64,000 nucleotides of DNA from Symbiodinium natans (taxonomy: Eukaryota > Sar > Dinophyceae > Suessiales > Symbiodiniaceae), in NCBI GenBank assembly GCA_905221605.1, contig CAJNDS010002024.1, positions 201,501 to 265,500 of the forward strand, written 5' to 3'. Position numbers and translations under genes: made by a program. The notes beneath the pieces are model-generated. The model had not been told where the DNA came from, did not search any database, and was given only the letters and a program-made list of their open reading frames with translations. How positions within the stretch are numbered: the first letter of the stretch is position 1; the number at the start of each line of letters is the position of its first letter. Below are positions 52,486 through 64,000 of the stretch, piece by piece.

Positions 52486-53400
52486 CTTTTAACCCTAAAC
52501 CCTAAACCCTAAACCCTAAACCCTAAACCCATGAACCCCCGGTTTAGGGTTTGAGCGCAGGCTCGAAGAGTGCCGCGCTCAAGCGCGGCAGAAGCCCAGA
52601 GTCGTCCAGTAAGGTATACCTTGCGGCTTTTAGGGTTTAGGGCTTGGGGTTTTTGTCTTGGTCAAGGGTTTAAGGTTTAGGGGTTAGGGTTTAGGGTTTG
52701 GGGTTCCATTTTGTCTAGGGTTCAGGGTTTACGGTTTAGGGGTTGGGGTGTAGGGTACTATAAGGTGTCGACGCTCTTGCTCGAACGAAGAAGTATGGAG
52801 TCTAGGATTTGGGTTTTAGGGTTCAAAGCCCTCAAGCCTTTCAGAGACCCATGGGAGCTGTTCTCGACCTCAGGCTCCTTGTGCTGGATCGGTGAAGAAT
52901 TATTCCCTATGCAATGGCAAAGCAGGGAAAGTAGCCTTAAGAAGTTTACCAACCAGTTCTAACTGTAGCTACCCCTCATGCTTACAAGCCTACTGCTAAC
53001 TACCCATGAAACTTCCAGCATGCTGTGCCTGTGGCCATTTGTTTCTGGCCATTGGAGAGGCTCTGATGACGGCAAGCACCCCAGTTGACAGAACAGCGGC
53101 CCCCTTCTGTGTCTGCCTTAAGCCCCACACCTAAACCCTAAGTCCTGAACCCATTTTTTTGATTCAGGTCACCTGGGGGGGTAGTTTGCCTGTGACTCAG
53201 GTTGTGCAGGCGAAGTGACGAAATCCTAAAACCTAAACCCTAAACCCTTAACCCTAAGCCCATGCTGCACAATGCCGAGGACTCCTCAGCAAAGCCTGGC
53301 TGGGACGAAGAAGGCTGTTCCTCCAAGCCGAGCTGCGTTTTGCCACTGCCCGTCCTCGCATGTGACAATGTGACACACAAATCCGTGGGCTCAACATGTT

Positions 53401-53475
53401 ACGGTTTAGAGGCTTAGAGGTTTAGAGGTTTAGAGGCTTAGAGGTTTAGAGGTTTAGGGTTCAGGGTTCAGGATG
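53401..53475 (+). repeat. Variant repeat (TTTAGAGG)
   Basis: Six or seven TTTAGAGG/CTTAGAGG units ending in TTTAGGGTTCAGGG. Confidence 0.85.
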
Positions 53476-53745
53476 CCCTAAACATCTTATGTCGCATGGT
53501 TTCTAGCATCCCGAAACCCCACGACAAGGGTTTTGGGAGCCTTTACGGGAGGAGCTGCCATGAGCGCTGGCACAAGACGACAGACAGATGTGCCGAAGTG
53601 AACTCCCGGACTCTGGGACCCCAAGGTAAAGGATGTTAGGTTGCCAGGGCCTATCAAAGAGGTGCCAAGTCCCGACTACTCAAAAAGGACGAGCCTAGCT
53701 AGCCTGTTCAGGTCGCGGCCCCTGCGCTGTCGCAGATCATATGCC

Positions 53746-53848
53746 TAACTTGAAGGTTCATGGGTAGGTTTTAAGTGAGGCAAGTATAGCTATAAGCTTA
53801 CTTCGGGTACGTATATCCTTACTTATAACTACCCACGAACCTCCAAGA
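53746..53848. mobile_element. MITE-like family A element
   Basis: AACTTGAAGGTTCATGGG at the left, CCCACGAACCTCCAAG at the right. Confidence 0.8.
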
Positions 53849-54137
53849 AGGCCTTGGAGGCCATCCTGCTATTTTGGGGCACTCTCTAGGCGCTCTGAGG
53901 GTACAGATTCGGGTATTACAGGGGTCGGAATAATTACTGGTAGTATACCCTTAATGGTCCCTTTACAAATATACCATAATATCCCCCAAAACCGTGTTCT
54001 GATTATTCAGGCCCCCTATATTCTGTAGGCTGCCGAACCACTGGCCGTACGCCAGGATGGTGCCGTTGTAGCCTTCCAAGCATTCTCGGAGAATTGGCAG
54101 GCCAGCCTGATCTTGGGTTTTTGCTTTAGGGTTTAGG

Positions 54138-54212
54138 GTTTGTTTTTGCCACCCGCCTAGCTGACTCAGAGAGACGCACTGCAGGGAACAATACTCGTTA
54201 CTGCTTCGTAAA
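54138..54212. repeat. Dispersed repeat (GCCACCCGCCTAGCTGA)
   Basis: The block follows TTTAGGG units. Related sequence is at 37528-37594, and the first 17 bases are nearly identical to 1640-1656. Confidence 0.55.
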
Positions 54213-54409
54213 ATGTCGTGATAAACGATCCCCTTCCTGACACTGTCTGCTTTTGTTCCAGTTTCCCCCTCCCCTCAGGCACAAACCTAAGACTAAGGCA
54301 ACAAAACACACCGGCAACAAGAACCGGGTTTAGGGTTTAGGGTTTAGGGTTTCGGGTTTAGGGTTCAGGGTTCATGGTTTAGAAATTCATTGGGGTTTAA
54401 GGTAAATAG

Positions 54410-54500
54410 GGGTTCATGTACCCATATGGTACTTATTTGGGCCGCTACTGTATAGGAATCCGTTTAAAGCTCAAGCATAGACTCAGTATAGACTACTATG
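54410..54500. mobile_element. Family E element
   Basis: GGGTTCATGTACCCATAT, TTTGGGCCGCTACTGTATAG. The right end is poorly preserved. Confidence 0.5.
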
Positions 54501-54722
54501 CAGCCGGAAACTCGGTGCAATGTCTTGCCACGCATTCAGGAAGTTAAACCAGTGCAAGTACACACAAACCCCTGGGGACGCATGGGCAGAGGAAGCAATA
54601 GGTGCATGGACATTAGGGTCGACTAAGGTGATAAGGTTTCGACTCTCGCGCTCGCTCACCGCAGGAAAGGATTCAATCTGTCCAACTGCGCTGACACTGG
54701 CTTCGGTTGCCCTGTTAGAGAT

Positions 54723-54771
54723 CCTAAACCCCAAACCCCAAACCCCAAACCCCAAACCCTAAACCCTAAAC
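54723..54771 (-). repeat. Telomeric repeats (CCCCAAA then CCCTAAA)
   Basis: Four CCCCAAA then three CCCTAAA. Confidence 0.95.
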
Positions 54772-55105
54772 CCCCTCTTTCAGGTCTTTTTGAAACTAGC
54801 CGATCCCTTCGCAGCGCACGGCTGCGCCAGAACTTGGCTGCGAACATGTCAGACTTCCATTTTGAGGGGATACGGAGGGACCCCGAATACCTCAAACCCT
54901 AAACCCTAAACCCTAAACCACATAGTCCCTTTATGCCTAAGTAGCCCAAAGAAACCCCTAAACAACCCCGCAGGTCCCTTGTAAGGGTCCCTCCTTATAC
55001 CCCATAATGGGTGCTAAACCCTTGGCCTTTTCCGTGAGTGCTTGTGCACAGACAGTCCCTGGGAGGATCCAAAAAAAAATAATCCTTTGCCCCTAAGTTT
55101 AAACA

Positions 55106-55235
55106 CCCCCCCCCCCCCCCCCCGACCTCCTAATATTACATACCACCCATTATCGTTATATTATATGGGGGGGTTATTTAATATTGGGGGGTAGGGGGGT
55201 GGTTTAATATTACGGGGAGGGTGTTAAGTAGATCC
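55106..55235. repeat. Poly-C run and G-run/TTTAATATT repeats
   Basis: About 18 C (55106-55123), then TAATATTA, GGGGGGG, TTTAATATTGGGGGG and TTTAATATTACGGGG. Confidence 0.85.
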
Positions 55236-55724
55236 CCTTAAGGGTTCACCCTACACCCTAAATCGTGCCTGCAGAAACACGTCCTCCTGCGATGTGCTCG
55301 GAGGGAAAACTGAATCCTCAGTCTTTTCGCGCAAACGTCTTTCCAAGACAAACCCTAAAAAACCATGGGCTTCCGGGTGTGGGAAATAGGGCGTACGGTG
55401 GGGCTTGAAGTCGGATGGAGTTGGAGTTTGGGGGTGGAGGTAGGAAGTTTGACCTTAAACCCTAAACCCTAACCCTAAACCCTAAACCCTAAAACCCTAA
55501 ACCCTGTTTGGGGCTCGGAAGGATGGTGCTCAAGAGGCTGGCAGACTACCCTGCACCCTAGTTGAACCCAGCCTGAGACTACAGACCCTAGATTCCAAAC
55601 CCGAAACCCTAGTACACACAGGGAAGAATCCTCAGGGCCTCAGGGTAGGTTCTATCTACAAGCAACCCAGAAAGCGTCCATGTACCCAGAAACTTGGGCC
55701 TGAAAAGGGTCTCTGTATAGTCTT

Positions 55725-55826
55725 GGTAGCCCAGGAACCATATTATAGTAAGGGCACCCTTTTTGGGGTTGGCTACTCTATCAGGGAACCCAGAACAGAG
55801 ATATGGACAAAGCGTACTGGGCTACC
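55725..55826. mobile_element. MITE-like family B element, full length
   Basis: CTTGGTAGCCCAGGAACC (from 55722) faces GTACTGGGCTACCAAG. Confidence 0.8.
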
Positions 55827-55876
55827 AAGCAGTTGCTGTACAGCCCAACCCTAAACGCTAAACACTAAACCCTAAA

Positions 55877-55900
55877 ACCTTCTCTCTCTCTCTCTCTCTC
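55877..55900. repeat. CT microsatellite
   Basis: About 11 TC units. Confidence 0.95.
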
Positions 55901-56257
55901 TGTGGCACTCGAAGCATCAGGCCCGGCTGTTGGGCAGCACTCGTGTCTACTCGTGAAACTACAAAAAGAGAACTCTACCCCAAAACCCTGCTGTATAACT
56001 CTATGGGCACTATGGGCCCACAGGGTAATGCCCCCTTGTGTAGGTATGCCCAGCGGCTCCCTACCTGATGGAGGCGCAGGCCTCGGGTTTAGGGTCTAGG
56101 GCTAGGGTTTGAGGGTTTAGGGTTTAGGGCTAGGGCTTAGGGTTTCGGGTCAAGAGCGCCAAGGCACGTAGGTGAACTCGCGTGCGTCGATGGAGCCTCC
56201 CGACTGATGCTTTGCGGCAGTTTAGCGCGAATCGGTGAATACCTCATGCGTGATGAA

Positions 56258-56370
56258 TCCTTGAAGTTTCATGGGCACTTGCAAAGGAGGCTTCTATAGC
56301 GACCCGAACGCAGGTTTTAAGTACAGCTACCCTACTTCTAACCCTGCTTCTATCCACCCATGAGACTGCT
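56258..56370. mobile_element. MITE-like family A element, diverged
   Basis: CCTTGAAGTTTCATGGGCA at the left, CCACCCATGAGACTGCTCC at the right. Confidence 0.6.
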
Positions 56371-57061
56371 CCTATGGAAGAAAGGCTTCGGTGGACATAC
56401 GACCTTCCTCAATCCTCAGCCTATACTCCCCTTTTACCCAAAGGCAACGTGAAAATGGATGACATGTATGGCAAACATATGCGCATCTTCCCCTTGGGTT
56501 TTGACCCAAATGCAACATAATTCCTCCGGAAGACTGTTGCCCCCCGTAGGATGTAGAGAAGCCCAAGCGACGAGAACCTGCAAGCCCTGCGTGCCCTCAA
56601 CCCTGAGCCCTAGCCGGAACCCACTTGTCATTTGCTTTGAAGGGTTTAGGGTTTAGGGTTTGGGGTTTAGGGTCTAGGGATAGCAACTTTAGTAGAGGGG
56701 GATCCCAATCTTTGTATGAAAACGAGGAATTTAGACACAGGAACACAAGGAACCATCGAGTAGAGGTCTCTGTGGGCACAGTTTCGTGTGGCCAATGGAA
56801 GACTTGCGAGTCATGGACCTTAACAAGCCCTAAGGGCCTGCAGGAATTCAGGGTTCTAGGGGGCGTGGCCTCTGTGCGCGCTTCTTTCCTTCTTCTGTTT
56901 AAGTTTCAGGGCTTCGGGTTTAGGGTTTGGGGTTAAACCCTAAACCCTAAACACTTTAAGGGCAAGAACGTCCACCTCCTTCCGTCGGCCCACCAGCAAT
57001 AGGGGCTGGAGCGGCGCGGACAGTGCCTGACAACTTGAAAGTTCAAGGGAAAACAAAGACT

Positions 57062-57168
57062 ATGCATATACATATATATATATACACATAAATACCTGTA
57101 TATATATATATATATATATATATACATGGATACATACGTACATGCGTACATACGTACATACGTATTTA
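57062..57168. repeat. TA / TACATACG microsatellite
   Basis: (TA)n segments, then (TACATACG)n. Confidence 0.95.
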
Positions 57169-58095
57169 TAAGGGTTCAGGCTTTGGGGTTTTAGAAGTAC
57201 TTTGACTGTGTTCTTGGTACAGCTACCCGACTTACTGACCTCAACCCTGTTGCCAACCTCAGGGGGGCTTCCTTTGCATTGAAGTGTGCTATAGGAGTTG
57301 AGGGTTCAAGGCTTAGGGTTGCTTTCGGATTCTCAAACCTGCAGGCAGAAGTTGGACTCCAAGACAAGGTCATACAAGCTTCACTGGGCTTAAGTGTAGG
57401 GTTTAGGGTTTTAGGGTTTAGGCGAGATTCGATTTTGAAGGATGTTTCGCCACTCCTTTGGGCACACACAGCACTGAACCGTCATGAACAGTCGCCAAGA
57501 CCAGCGAAAATGTCGAAGCAAAACTAAGGATGTATGTCTAGGGAGCGGTTACAGTGGCTTGCGGTGCGTGAGCTTCAGGGGTTCAGGCTTTAAGTGTAGT
57601 GCTCGCGGCTCAGGCAGGCGAGGACAAAATAGATGTCACTGTCTTCAAGTTTTGAACGCCAGGCATCCTGGCACAGATCCTTACGACGACGCTGAAAGGA
57701 ATCCAGCCGGATCCGCAGAACGCATGACGTATGAAATGCAAGCAAGCGACGAGACATGACGACACGCTGCAGGACTCCACCCTAAAGCCTCAACCCTAAA
57801 CCATCCGAAATTTCTGGCGCAGATGCTATCTGCAGCGGAGGTCTGCAGGAAGTGGCCCGGCTGCTCCTGCTGGTTGTCAGAGTCGTCGCTCTAGACTCTA
57901 TAGAGCGCTTAAGTTACGAAGGAGCTGCATCCGCAAGGCCCTTAGAGCAAGCCGGCATCAGTGGATGAGAGAAGGCCACAGTCGTTAGAGTTGATGCGTC
58001 GTAATTCGCGGATCAGCGCCTTTTTGGGACATGTTCGGCACAATCCCGAGCAAAACCTCATCGTTTGGGCCTGCTATACATATGACACACGTAAA

Positions 58096-58350
58096 CAGGG
58101 CGCACATACACATATGTATTCATATATGTACAAATCTATATGCATATACATATATATATATATATATGTGCACCTATACGTGTATACAGAGATCGATTTG
58201 AACATAGATATGTCTATTCGTTTATATGTATGTTTCGTTCATTTTCAGCTTAGATCCATAAACACATCGCATTATGCGCATGTATGTATGTATCTATAAA
58301 TATTATATTATATATATACATATATATATGTATGTATGTATGTAATGTAT
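58096..58350. repeat. TATA/TATG-rich microsatellite region
   Basis: CATATGTAT, (TA)n and (TATG)n tracts separated by AT-rich sequence. Confidence 0.85.
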
Positions 58351-58463
58351 GTACGTGTATAAACAGATCATTCCAAGTCCGACATCTGAGAGTCCGTCCT
58401 TCTCCGATGGCGGTCTCACGCGCACAAAGACTTTCACCCGGCTCCTGACGAAGCGTGTGGAGG

Positions 58464-58553
58464 CCTAAACCCTAAACCCTAAACCCTAAACCCCAAACCC
58501 TAAACCCTAAACCCCAAACCCGAAACCCTAAACCCTAAACCCTAAACCCCAAG
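58464..58553 (-). repeat. Interstitial telomeric array (CCCTAAA)
   Basis: About 13 units with CCCCAAA. Confidence 0.95.
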
Positions 58554-58895
58554 CTCAGGGAAACAAGCCCGGTCTCCCAAGACACACCTCATCGCCCTGT
58601 CACTGGGTTTGGGTATAAGCCCCTTACACAGCGAGCCCCACCGCCCCCCCCCCCCAAGACTAGAACCTGAGTACCTGAGTTATAATACTTCTAACATCTT
58701 CTAACCCGGTTGAGAACGCATATCGCTCTACTCTACCTATGACTAGGAGGGCCCCGCCCTGCACCCGCAAGTTCTGCTTACAGAGCGCGGGAAGGCATGG
58801 GTTTGCGGAGGGTTCTGCCTCGGACTTGACTCGCGAGGTCTGCCTTGTCCCGCTGAGGCCATTGCTCGGATGAGATTTTGTTTTTCCTTGTTGCT

Positions 58896-59003
58896 GTCCT
58901 AGTTGTCCAGTAACCTGGGGGAATTAAAGGTTAACCTTTGGGATTACAAAGAGATTATACTACCCCAAAAAGGGTAAAGGTTACCTACTCTACTACTAGG
59001 CAG
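58896..59003. mobile_element. Diverged family B-like element
   Basis: TTGTCCAGTAACCTGGGGG, then AAAGGTTAACCTTT, then AAAAAGGGTAAAGG and CTACTACTAGGCAG. Confidence 0.5.
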
Positions 59004-59197
59004 AATGTTCGCGTGGGGCTTTCAGGACTTCAGCTTGGTAATGCCAAGAGGCTCTGGGACTTGGCGCCATTTCAACTGAGCAGGGGTCTTAGCAGTCTTC
59101 GCACGTGGGCCATGCACTCAGCTTCCATAGCCCCCCATGCCCGGTCACGAGCATGCTGCATGTCAGCTGGGCCAGGGCAGCAGGGAAGAGATGCAAG

Positions 59198-59330
59198 CTT
59201 CTTGGAGGTCCACAGGTAGTTCTAAGTAAGGTTGTAAGTAGGGCAGCTGTAATTCCAGAGTTCTACCTGGCTAAAACCAGATGTAGGGTGCTTGTAACCC
59301 TCAATCTAATTACCCATGGGCCTTCAAGTG
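59198..59330. mobile_element. MITE-like family A element
   Basis: CTTCTTGGAGGTCCACAGG at the left, CCCATGGGCCTTCAAGTG at the right. Confidence 0.7.
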
Positions 59331-59502
59331 GGTCTTTGGACGACAACCTAGGGCTGAGGAAGCTCACCACTCCCCAAGTCCTTCGCCATGCAAGCTCAAA
59401 GCCCTAAACTACTGACTGCAAATTCAAAAACCGTCCTTCAAAGGGCAGCATAGGGATTACTATGTGTGTCTGCTGTTAGGGTTCTTAAGCATATAGTCGC
59501 TA

Positions 59503-59737
<235 letters not shown>

Positions 59738-61213
59738 GAGGCCTTGCAGCCAGAGTCTGCACTGCCACCACGGACGTCTACCGTACGCTGGAAGCTGGCC
59801 GTCTGACTCCGATCGTTAAAGAGGTGACGCACAGGGCTCACCAAAACAAAGTGGGTTTAGGGTTTAGGGTGTAGGGCGTCTGCCTAATTAAGCCGTTTTT
59901 GTTTTTGCAACCAGGTCTCTTGCAGCCAGCCGTGTTAGAGTTAAGTCGAATAAGAAAGTCTCACGAATTGTGGTCCCTAAACCCTCACCCTAAACTCCTA
60001 AAAAAGTGTCCAGTAGGAGCTTCAAGGACCAATGGACAGCGGCTACTTGCAAAGCACAGCACGGTTTAGGGCTTAGGGTTTAGGGCTTAGGGTTTAGGGT
60101 TCCCGCACTTCCACCTGCAAGCACACGTTCTGTCAGTTCCTGATCCTACAAGTTCTGGCCCTGGGTTCTCTCGCAACTCGCAGCACCAGCCTTCATTGAA
60201 AGTAACTCTGTATTCAGATCCCGAGCCCGCTGCCCCCACAAATCCTGGACAGGCTCACCCCGATTGACCCTAAACCGACGACTGCCGGGCTCAACCCAAA
60301 CTAGGGGTCCCCGTGGGTATATTAACCCCCACAGCCCTCACGCCGTGTATTGCATCACCCACAAACCCCTTGAGTGAACCCTAAACCCTGAACCCGAAAT
60401 CGTAAACCCTAAGCCCTAAACCCCAAACCCTTTGAGTGAACCCTAAACCCTGCCCCCTCCCGGGACGCAGGCAAACTCGACGTCGTCTCCCCAGGCCCAC
60501 CAGTTGATCTCTTGAAGCCCCTTCTTGTCAACCTGCAGCTCAGGAGTCTATCGAGGTTTAGGGTTTAGGGTTTAGGGTTTTTAGTCTATCGGGGTTTTTG
60601 GGAGGGCTTCTAAGGTTCAAGCAGTGTTTCTAAAGGTTTAAATTAGAGGGCTCCTAGACCTTCAGACTCCCTAAGCCCTAAACCCTTTCTATAAGGTCTT
60701 AAAAGGGCGTAGAGGAGGCGCCCCCCCTTGAGCCCAGCGCAGGCGCCACGGAGATCTCCTTGAGTCGGCTGCCTGCATTTCAGTTTGGCGTCGTAGGGTT
60801 TAAAGTTTAGGGTTTAGGGTTTAGGGGTTCAGGGGTTTAGTGTTTGGGGTTTAGGGATAGTTTAGGGTTTATGGAAAGTTTAGGGTTCAGGGATTAGGAA
60901 AAGTTTGGGGTTTAGGGTTTAGGGTGGTTGCTGGGGTTTGCTTTCGATGATCTCGGAAGCTAGGGTTAGGTGTGGCTTTAGGAGGATTTGGGGTATGCTT
61001 TGGGCTTTTAGGGACTTAGAGGCTAGACGCAGGAGTAGCCTAGGAAGCTGAGGCATCGCACGCCTTTGCCTTCCGGAGCATCGGCTTGCGAAATCGGTTT
61101 CCGGCGTTGTACCGGGACTGGCTATCGGGCCTTATCATCCCCATAAATAACCCCGTAAAGGGCCACTTTAAGGGATTATGGGGTATAATAACCCTAGACC
61201 CTAAACCCTAAAC

Positions 61214-61320
61214 CTCTCTCTTAATATATATATATATATAGATATATATGTATATACATATAAACCCCAATGACTTAGTGGGCAGACGCACAAACCTTAG
61301 TGGGCAAAGATTTAATGTCC
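61214..61320. repeat. TA microsatellite and dispersed repeat, copy 1
   Basis: (TA)n then ACCCCAATGACTTAGTGGGC and GCACAAACCTTAGTGGGCAA, repeated at 61865. Confidence 0.85.
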
Positions 61321-61483
61321 AGGGATATGGTTAGAGTTTTTCGCCCGAGGCTTAGGGTATAAGGTGCAGCTGAAAATGGTAAGCTTATATGTTCTTAATG
61401 TTGTGGGATTCTCTGGGTAGGTGGGTACTTCTCCATCACACGATGACAAAGCTCGAGTAGTGAAAGCTAGTACATGAGCTGCT

Positions 61484-61540
61484 GAACCCTAAACCCTAAA
61501 CCCTAAATCCTAAACCCTAAACCCTAAACCCTAAACCCTT
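61484..61540 (-). repeat. Interstitial telomeric repeats (CCCTAAA)
   Basis: Eight units. Confidence 0.95.
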
Positions 61541-61794
61541 CCCGGCACAGTGGAGGTTGTAGCGCCCGGGCCTTGAAACTTCAACTCCCGGATCTGGAAC
61601 CTGGCTCTCAACAGGATCGCTGGAACGCGCAGGCACATACCAAGGAGGGTTCAGGGTTTAGGGTTTAGGTACGTCGCACCAAGGAGTTTTGTTTTAAAAT
61701 TAACTTTCTGTGCGACCCGCCAAGCGGACCGGGATGAATGCGGGGGAAGGGGTTGAAACTGCGAGGTAAGGTTTCGGGTTCAGGGTTTGGGGTG

Positions 61795-61860
61795 ACTTGG
61801 AGGTTCATGGGTAGGTAAAAGTAGGGTTTAGGGTTTGGGATTCAGGGCTACTTCGAGGTT
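61795..61860. mobile_element. Family A left ends with telomeric repeats between
   Basis: GACTTGGAGGTTCATGGG (61795), then GTAGGGTTTAGGG, then TTCAGGGCTACTTCGAGG (61842). Confidence 0.6.
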
Positions 61861-61864
61861 GATT

Positions 61865-62040
61865 ATATATATATATACCCCAATGACTTAGTGGGCAGAG
61901 GCACAAACCTTGGTGGGCAAAGCACAAATCTTCGTGGGCAAGGCACAAGCCTTAGTGGGCACAAACCTTAGTGCACCAAGGTTTGTGCCTTGACCACCAA
62001 CGTTCCTTGCCCAGTAAGCCCACGAAACCTTGCCCCGCAC
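61865..62040. repeat. Dispersed repeat copy 2 with tandem and inverted units
   Basis: (TA)n, then ACCCCAATGACTTAGTGGGC. Four imperfect units of GCACAAACCTTAGTGGGCAA follow, and then an inverted copy (CACCAAGGTTTGTGCC, 61975-61990) that can pair with them as a hairpin. Confidence 0.85.
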
Positions 62041-62292
62041 AGTCCACCGGGTAGTTATAGGCGGGGTTATACGTAGGGTAGCAACACTTATAACCTGACG
62101 TTGGGGTACTTTTACCCCACTTTTTGGAGCTGAACAAGCTAGAAGTAGCATAGATCTTTTTTTGAAGATGTGTGTGTGTGTGTGTCCAGCGCATCCTGGA
62201 CGATGTACCGATCACCCACAGACAACCAGCTTAAAGGCACCCTAGGCTCCCGGCCCAAATGCTGTTATCTTATTCTCCTGTTTAACCCCTAC

Positions 62293-62402
62293 TAGGTTGC
62301 CCAGTAACCTAGGATTAAAACGGGTGCCCTTTTTTACTTAAAAGGGTTGAGAGGGGAACCTAGAGCCCCCAAAAAGGGAATAAGGGTACTACTGGGCATC
62401 CT
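62293..62402. mobile_element. Family B-like element
   Basis: AGGTTGCCCAGTAACC at the left, AGGGTACTACTGGGCATCC at the right. Confidence 0.65.
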
Positions 62403-62811
62403 GGTATATGTACCTCATATAGTCCCTACATACCTAAGTGGGCCCTACATTAGCCCTAAGGTCCCTTGTAAGGGTCCCTCCTTTAGTCCCTTGAAACCCT
62501 GTAAACCCCACAACCCCAAACCCCAAACCCTGAACCCTAAACCCTAAACCCTAAACCCGAATCTAGACAACAAGCGTGTCGTCCAGACCCTCGTGACGCG
62601 GCGAGGTGATTCAACTTCTTCGCCTTGTGCAATCGTGCAAAAGCTTAGGGCTAACGATGCCCACTTGCTCATAGAGGGTTCAGGGTTTTGGGGTTCACAA
62701 GCAGCAATCGTTTTGCAAGCGAACTTGTGACGGTGCATGGGTGCTGGCCAGAATGTTTCCGGAGCTATTGCTTCAAAGACAGGCCGCCTGGTACCAGAGA
62801 GGTACGCGGGG

Positions 62812-62850
62812 TACTGGGAGGTTCATGGGTAGATATATCCCCAGATATAC
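62812..62850. mobile_element. Family A element, left end only
   Basis: TACTGGGAGGTTCATGGG. Confidence 0.5.
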
Positions 62851-63126
62851 ATAGGGTTTAGGTAGAGCATTCTTAGAGTTTAGGATCGTACTTTTATGGA
62901 GCCAAACACAACCCTGAAACCCTGAAACCCTAAGTTGAGTGCCGAATTCCAGAATCACGCTCGAAGAGGACATCCTCTGGGTTCCCGCAATTGGGGGGTA
63001 CCCCCCAAGATTCCTCAGAATGCGCTAATCCTTGCTACGATTGTAGGATCACGTCCCCAAACAACACAACAAAAGAGTACAAGTATTTTCAGAAACCTAC
63101 TGAGAAAGAGCAAGAGAAAGAGAAAG

Positions 63127-63201
63127 ATAAACCCTAAACCCCAAACCCCAAACCCCAAACCCTAAACCCTAAACCCTATACCCTAAACCCTAAACCCTAG
63201 A
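63127..63201 (-). repeat. Telomeric repeats (CCCCAAA and CCCTAAA)
   Basis: About ten units. Confidence 0.95.
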
Positions 63202-63327
63202 TGCAGAATCTGATGGGGCTGCTGCCCCTTCACCACGGAGGCTGTGGATGTGACCTTGCGAGCCAGCTTGGCTTGAAACCGTCTGAGCCCTCCCAATACT
63301 GAAGGAGCTTGCAACCCTGTAAAATGG

Positions 63328-63366
63328 GTAAACCCTAAACCCTAAACCCTAAACCCTAAACCCTGC
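63328..63366 (-). repeat. Interstitial telomeric repeats (CCCTAAA)
   Basis: Five units. Confidence 0.95.
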
Positions 63367-64000
63367 AAAATTCTAGGGCCCATAAACAAGCCTAACTTTG
63401 CGAACCTTTCCGAATCTCGGGCCTTCTGACAGCAATAGGTGGGCTTGAGGGGGCTTGAGGGCTCAGAGGGTTTGGGATGTTTTCGTTTTCTGTTTTTGTT
63501 TGTATCACGGGTTTCGACTCTCACACTGGCGTCCAAGTAACCACAACTGCATCACAGTGGAAACAGCTGGATAACTACGGCAGATAGGCACCACCCCATG
63601 GAAGTGACCACAGGCTGGCAACACAGCTTCAGTAGCCGCAGAAGCTGTATCACGGGTTTAGGGTTCAGGTTTTTGGGGTTTGGGTGCTGAAGTAGGGGGA
63701 TCGAGGGTTCGGCCTTATGCCATGTCTCTCGGCGCTGATGCAGTCGCAAGGGAACCTTCTTGACACTGCCTGAACTCTGCAGCCCTTTGAAACCCTACTC
63801 GCGGGCTTCGAGCAAACCCGAAACCTAAACACCCTCAACCCGAATTGTGTTTTGCATCCATCCTGCCACACGACCAACAGGCCGCTCTCTAAACCATGAT
63901 TCTCAATCTTGCTTTTTGGGCGGCCCCTTTAAACTTTTGGGATTGATACATCGGGCACCAAGTGCCCACTATTTTGGGGAAGACCTGTGCCCTGCAGCTC

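Noticed and set aside
55130..55216. Two TAATATTAC strings, the nonanucleotide of small circular DNA virus origins
   Set aside because: No stem-loop of the required form and no Rep-like open frame nearby. They lie in an AT/G-run repeat where TTTAATATT recurs.

Overview
The window looks like nuclear DNA of a dinoflagellate. Three observations support this. (1) A copy of the 22-nt dinoflagellate spliced leader (21 of 22 bases by my reading) lies on the minus strand at 12264-12285. (2) There is a head-to-tail tandem array of three intronless, protein-identical genes on one strand, a typical dinoflagellate gene arrangement. (3) Plant-type telomeric repeats (TTTAGGG/CCCTAAA), a telomere type also reported in dinoflagellates, are scattered all over the window in both orientations. 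I cannot name the genus. Both ends are ordinary interior sequence, so this is not a chromosome end.

The only genes I can identify with confidence are three minus-strand copies of the mitochondrial iron-sulfur cluster scaffold ISCU/IscU (48003-48470, 49193-49660, 50562-51029). Each encodes the same 155-residue protein. The copies differ only at three synonymous sites and are separated by homologous spacers of 722 and 901 bp. A weaker candidate is a minus-strand open frame at 11520-12044 (174 codons, open up to 12158) with a basic motif resembling a nuclear localisation signal, lying downstream of the spliced-leader sequence. Other open frames on either strand are mostly accidental, antisense to ISCU, or made by microsatellites.

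Most of the rest is a dense mosaic of small repeats. By eye I located about 60 interstitial telomeric arrays of three or more units, from about 25 bp to about 700 bp, some expanded to 8-, 9- and 10-mer variants (29499-30195, 16341-16498, 31661-31786). Interleaved with them are several families of short palindromic, MITE-like elements of about 90-130 bp. The main one, family A, has ends reading TACTTGGAGGTTCATGGG and its reverse complement, a probable TA target duplication, and about 30 full or partial copies. Families B (GGTAGCCCAGTAA ends), C (GGGTAGTTCTCTAAATT ends), D (AAGTGTACACTT core) and E (GGGTCCATGTACC ends) have roughly three to eight copies each. Telomeric arrays repeatedly abut family A ends at the same junction (TTTAGGGC/TACTTGAAGG), sit in family A loops that carry a CCCTAAA seed, or abut a conserved box close to CCCTTTTTGCANCAGG. 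Two family A copies are split by unrelated inserts flanked by 5-bp direct repeats.

Layout: 1-9900 telomeric arrays, elements and microsatellites; 9900-12290 an array-poor island with a degenerate tandem repeat, the candidate gene and the spliced leader; 12310-13810 an element and a second array-poor island with unassigned open frames; 13817-47660 repeat mosaic, including a 207-217 bp direct repeat (18516-18954), a palindrome cluster (27975-28330) and the 700-bp variant telomeric array; 47660-52290 the ISCU array, essentially free of telomeric repeats; 52290-64000 repeat mosaic again, with a 235-bp TAG microsatellite. I saw no rRNA, tRNA, CRISPR array, transposase or reverse transcriptase. Repeat boundaries were read by eye and may be off by a few bases.
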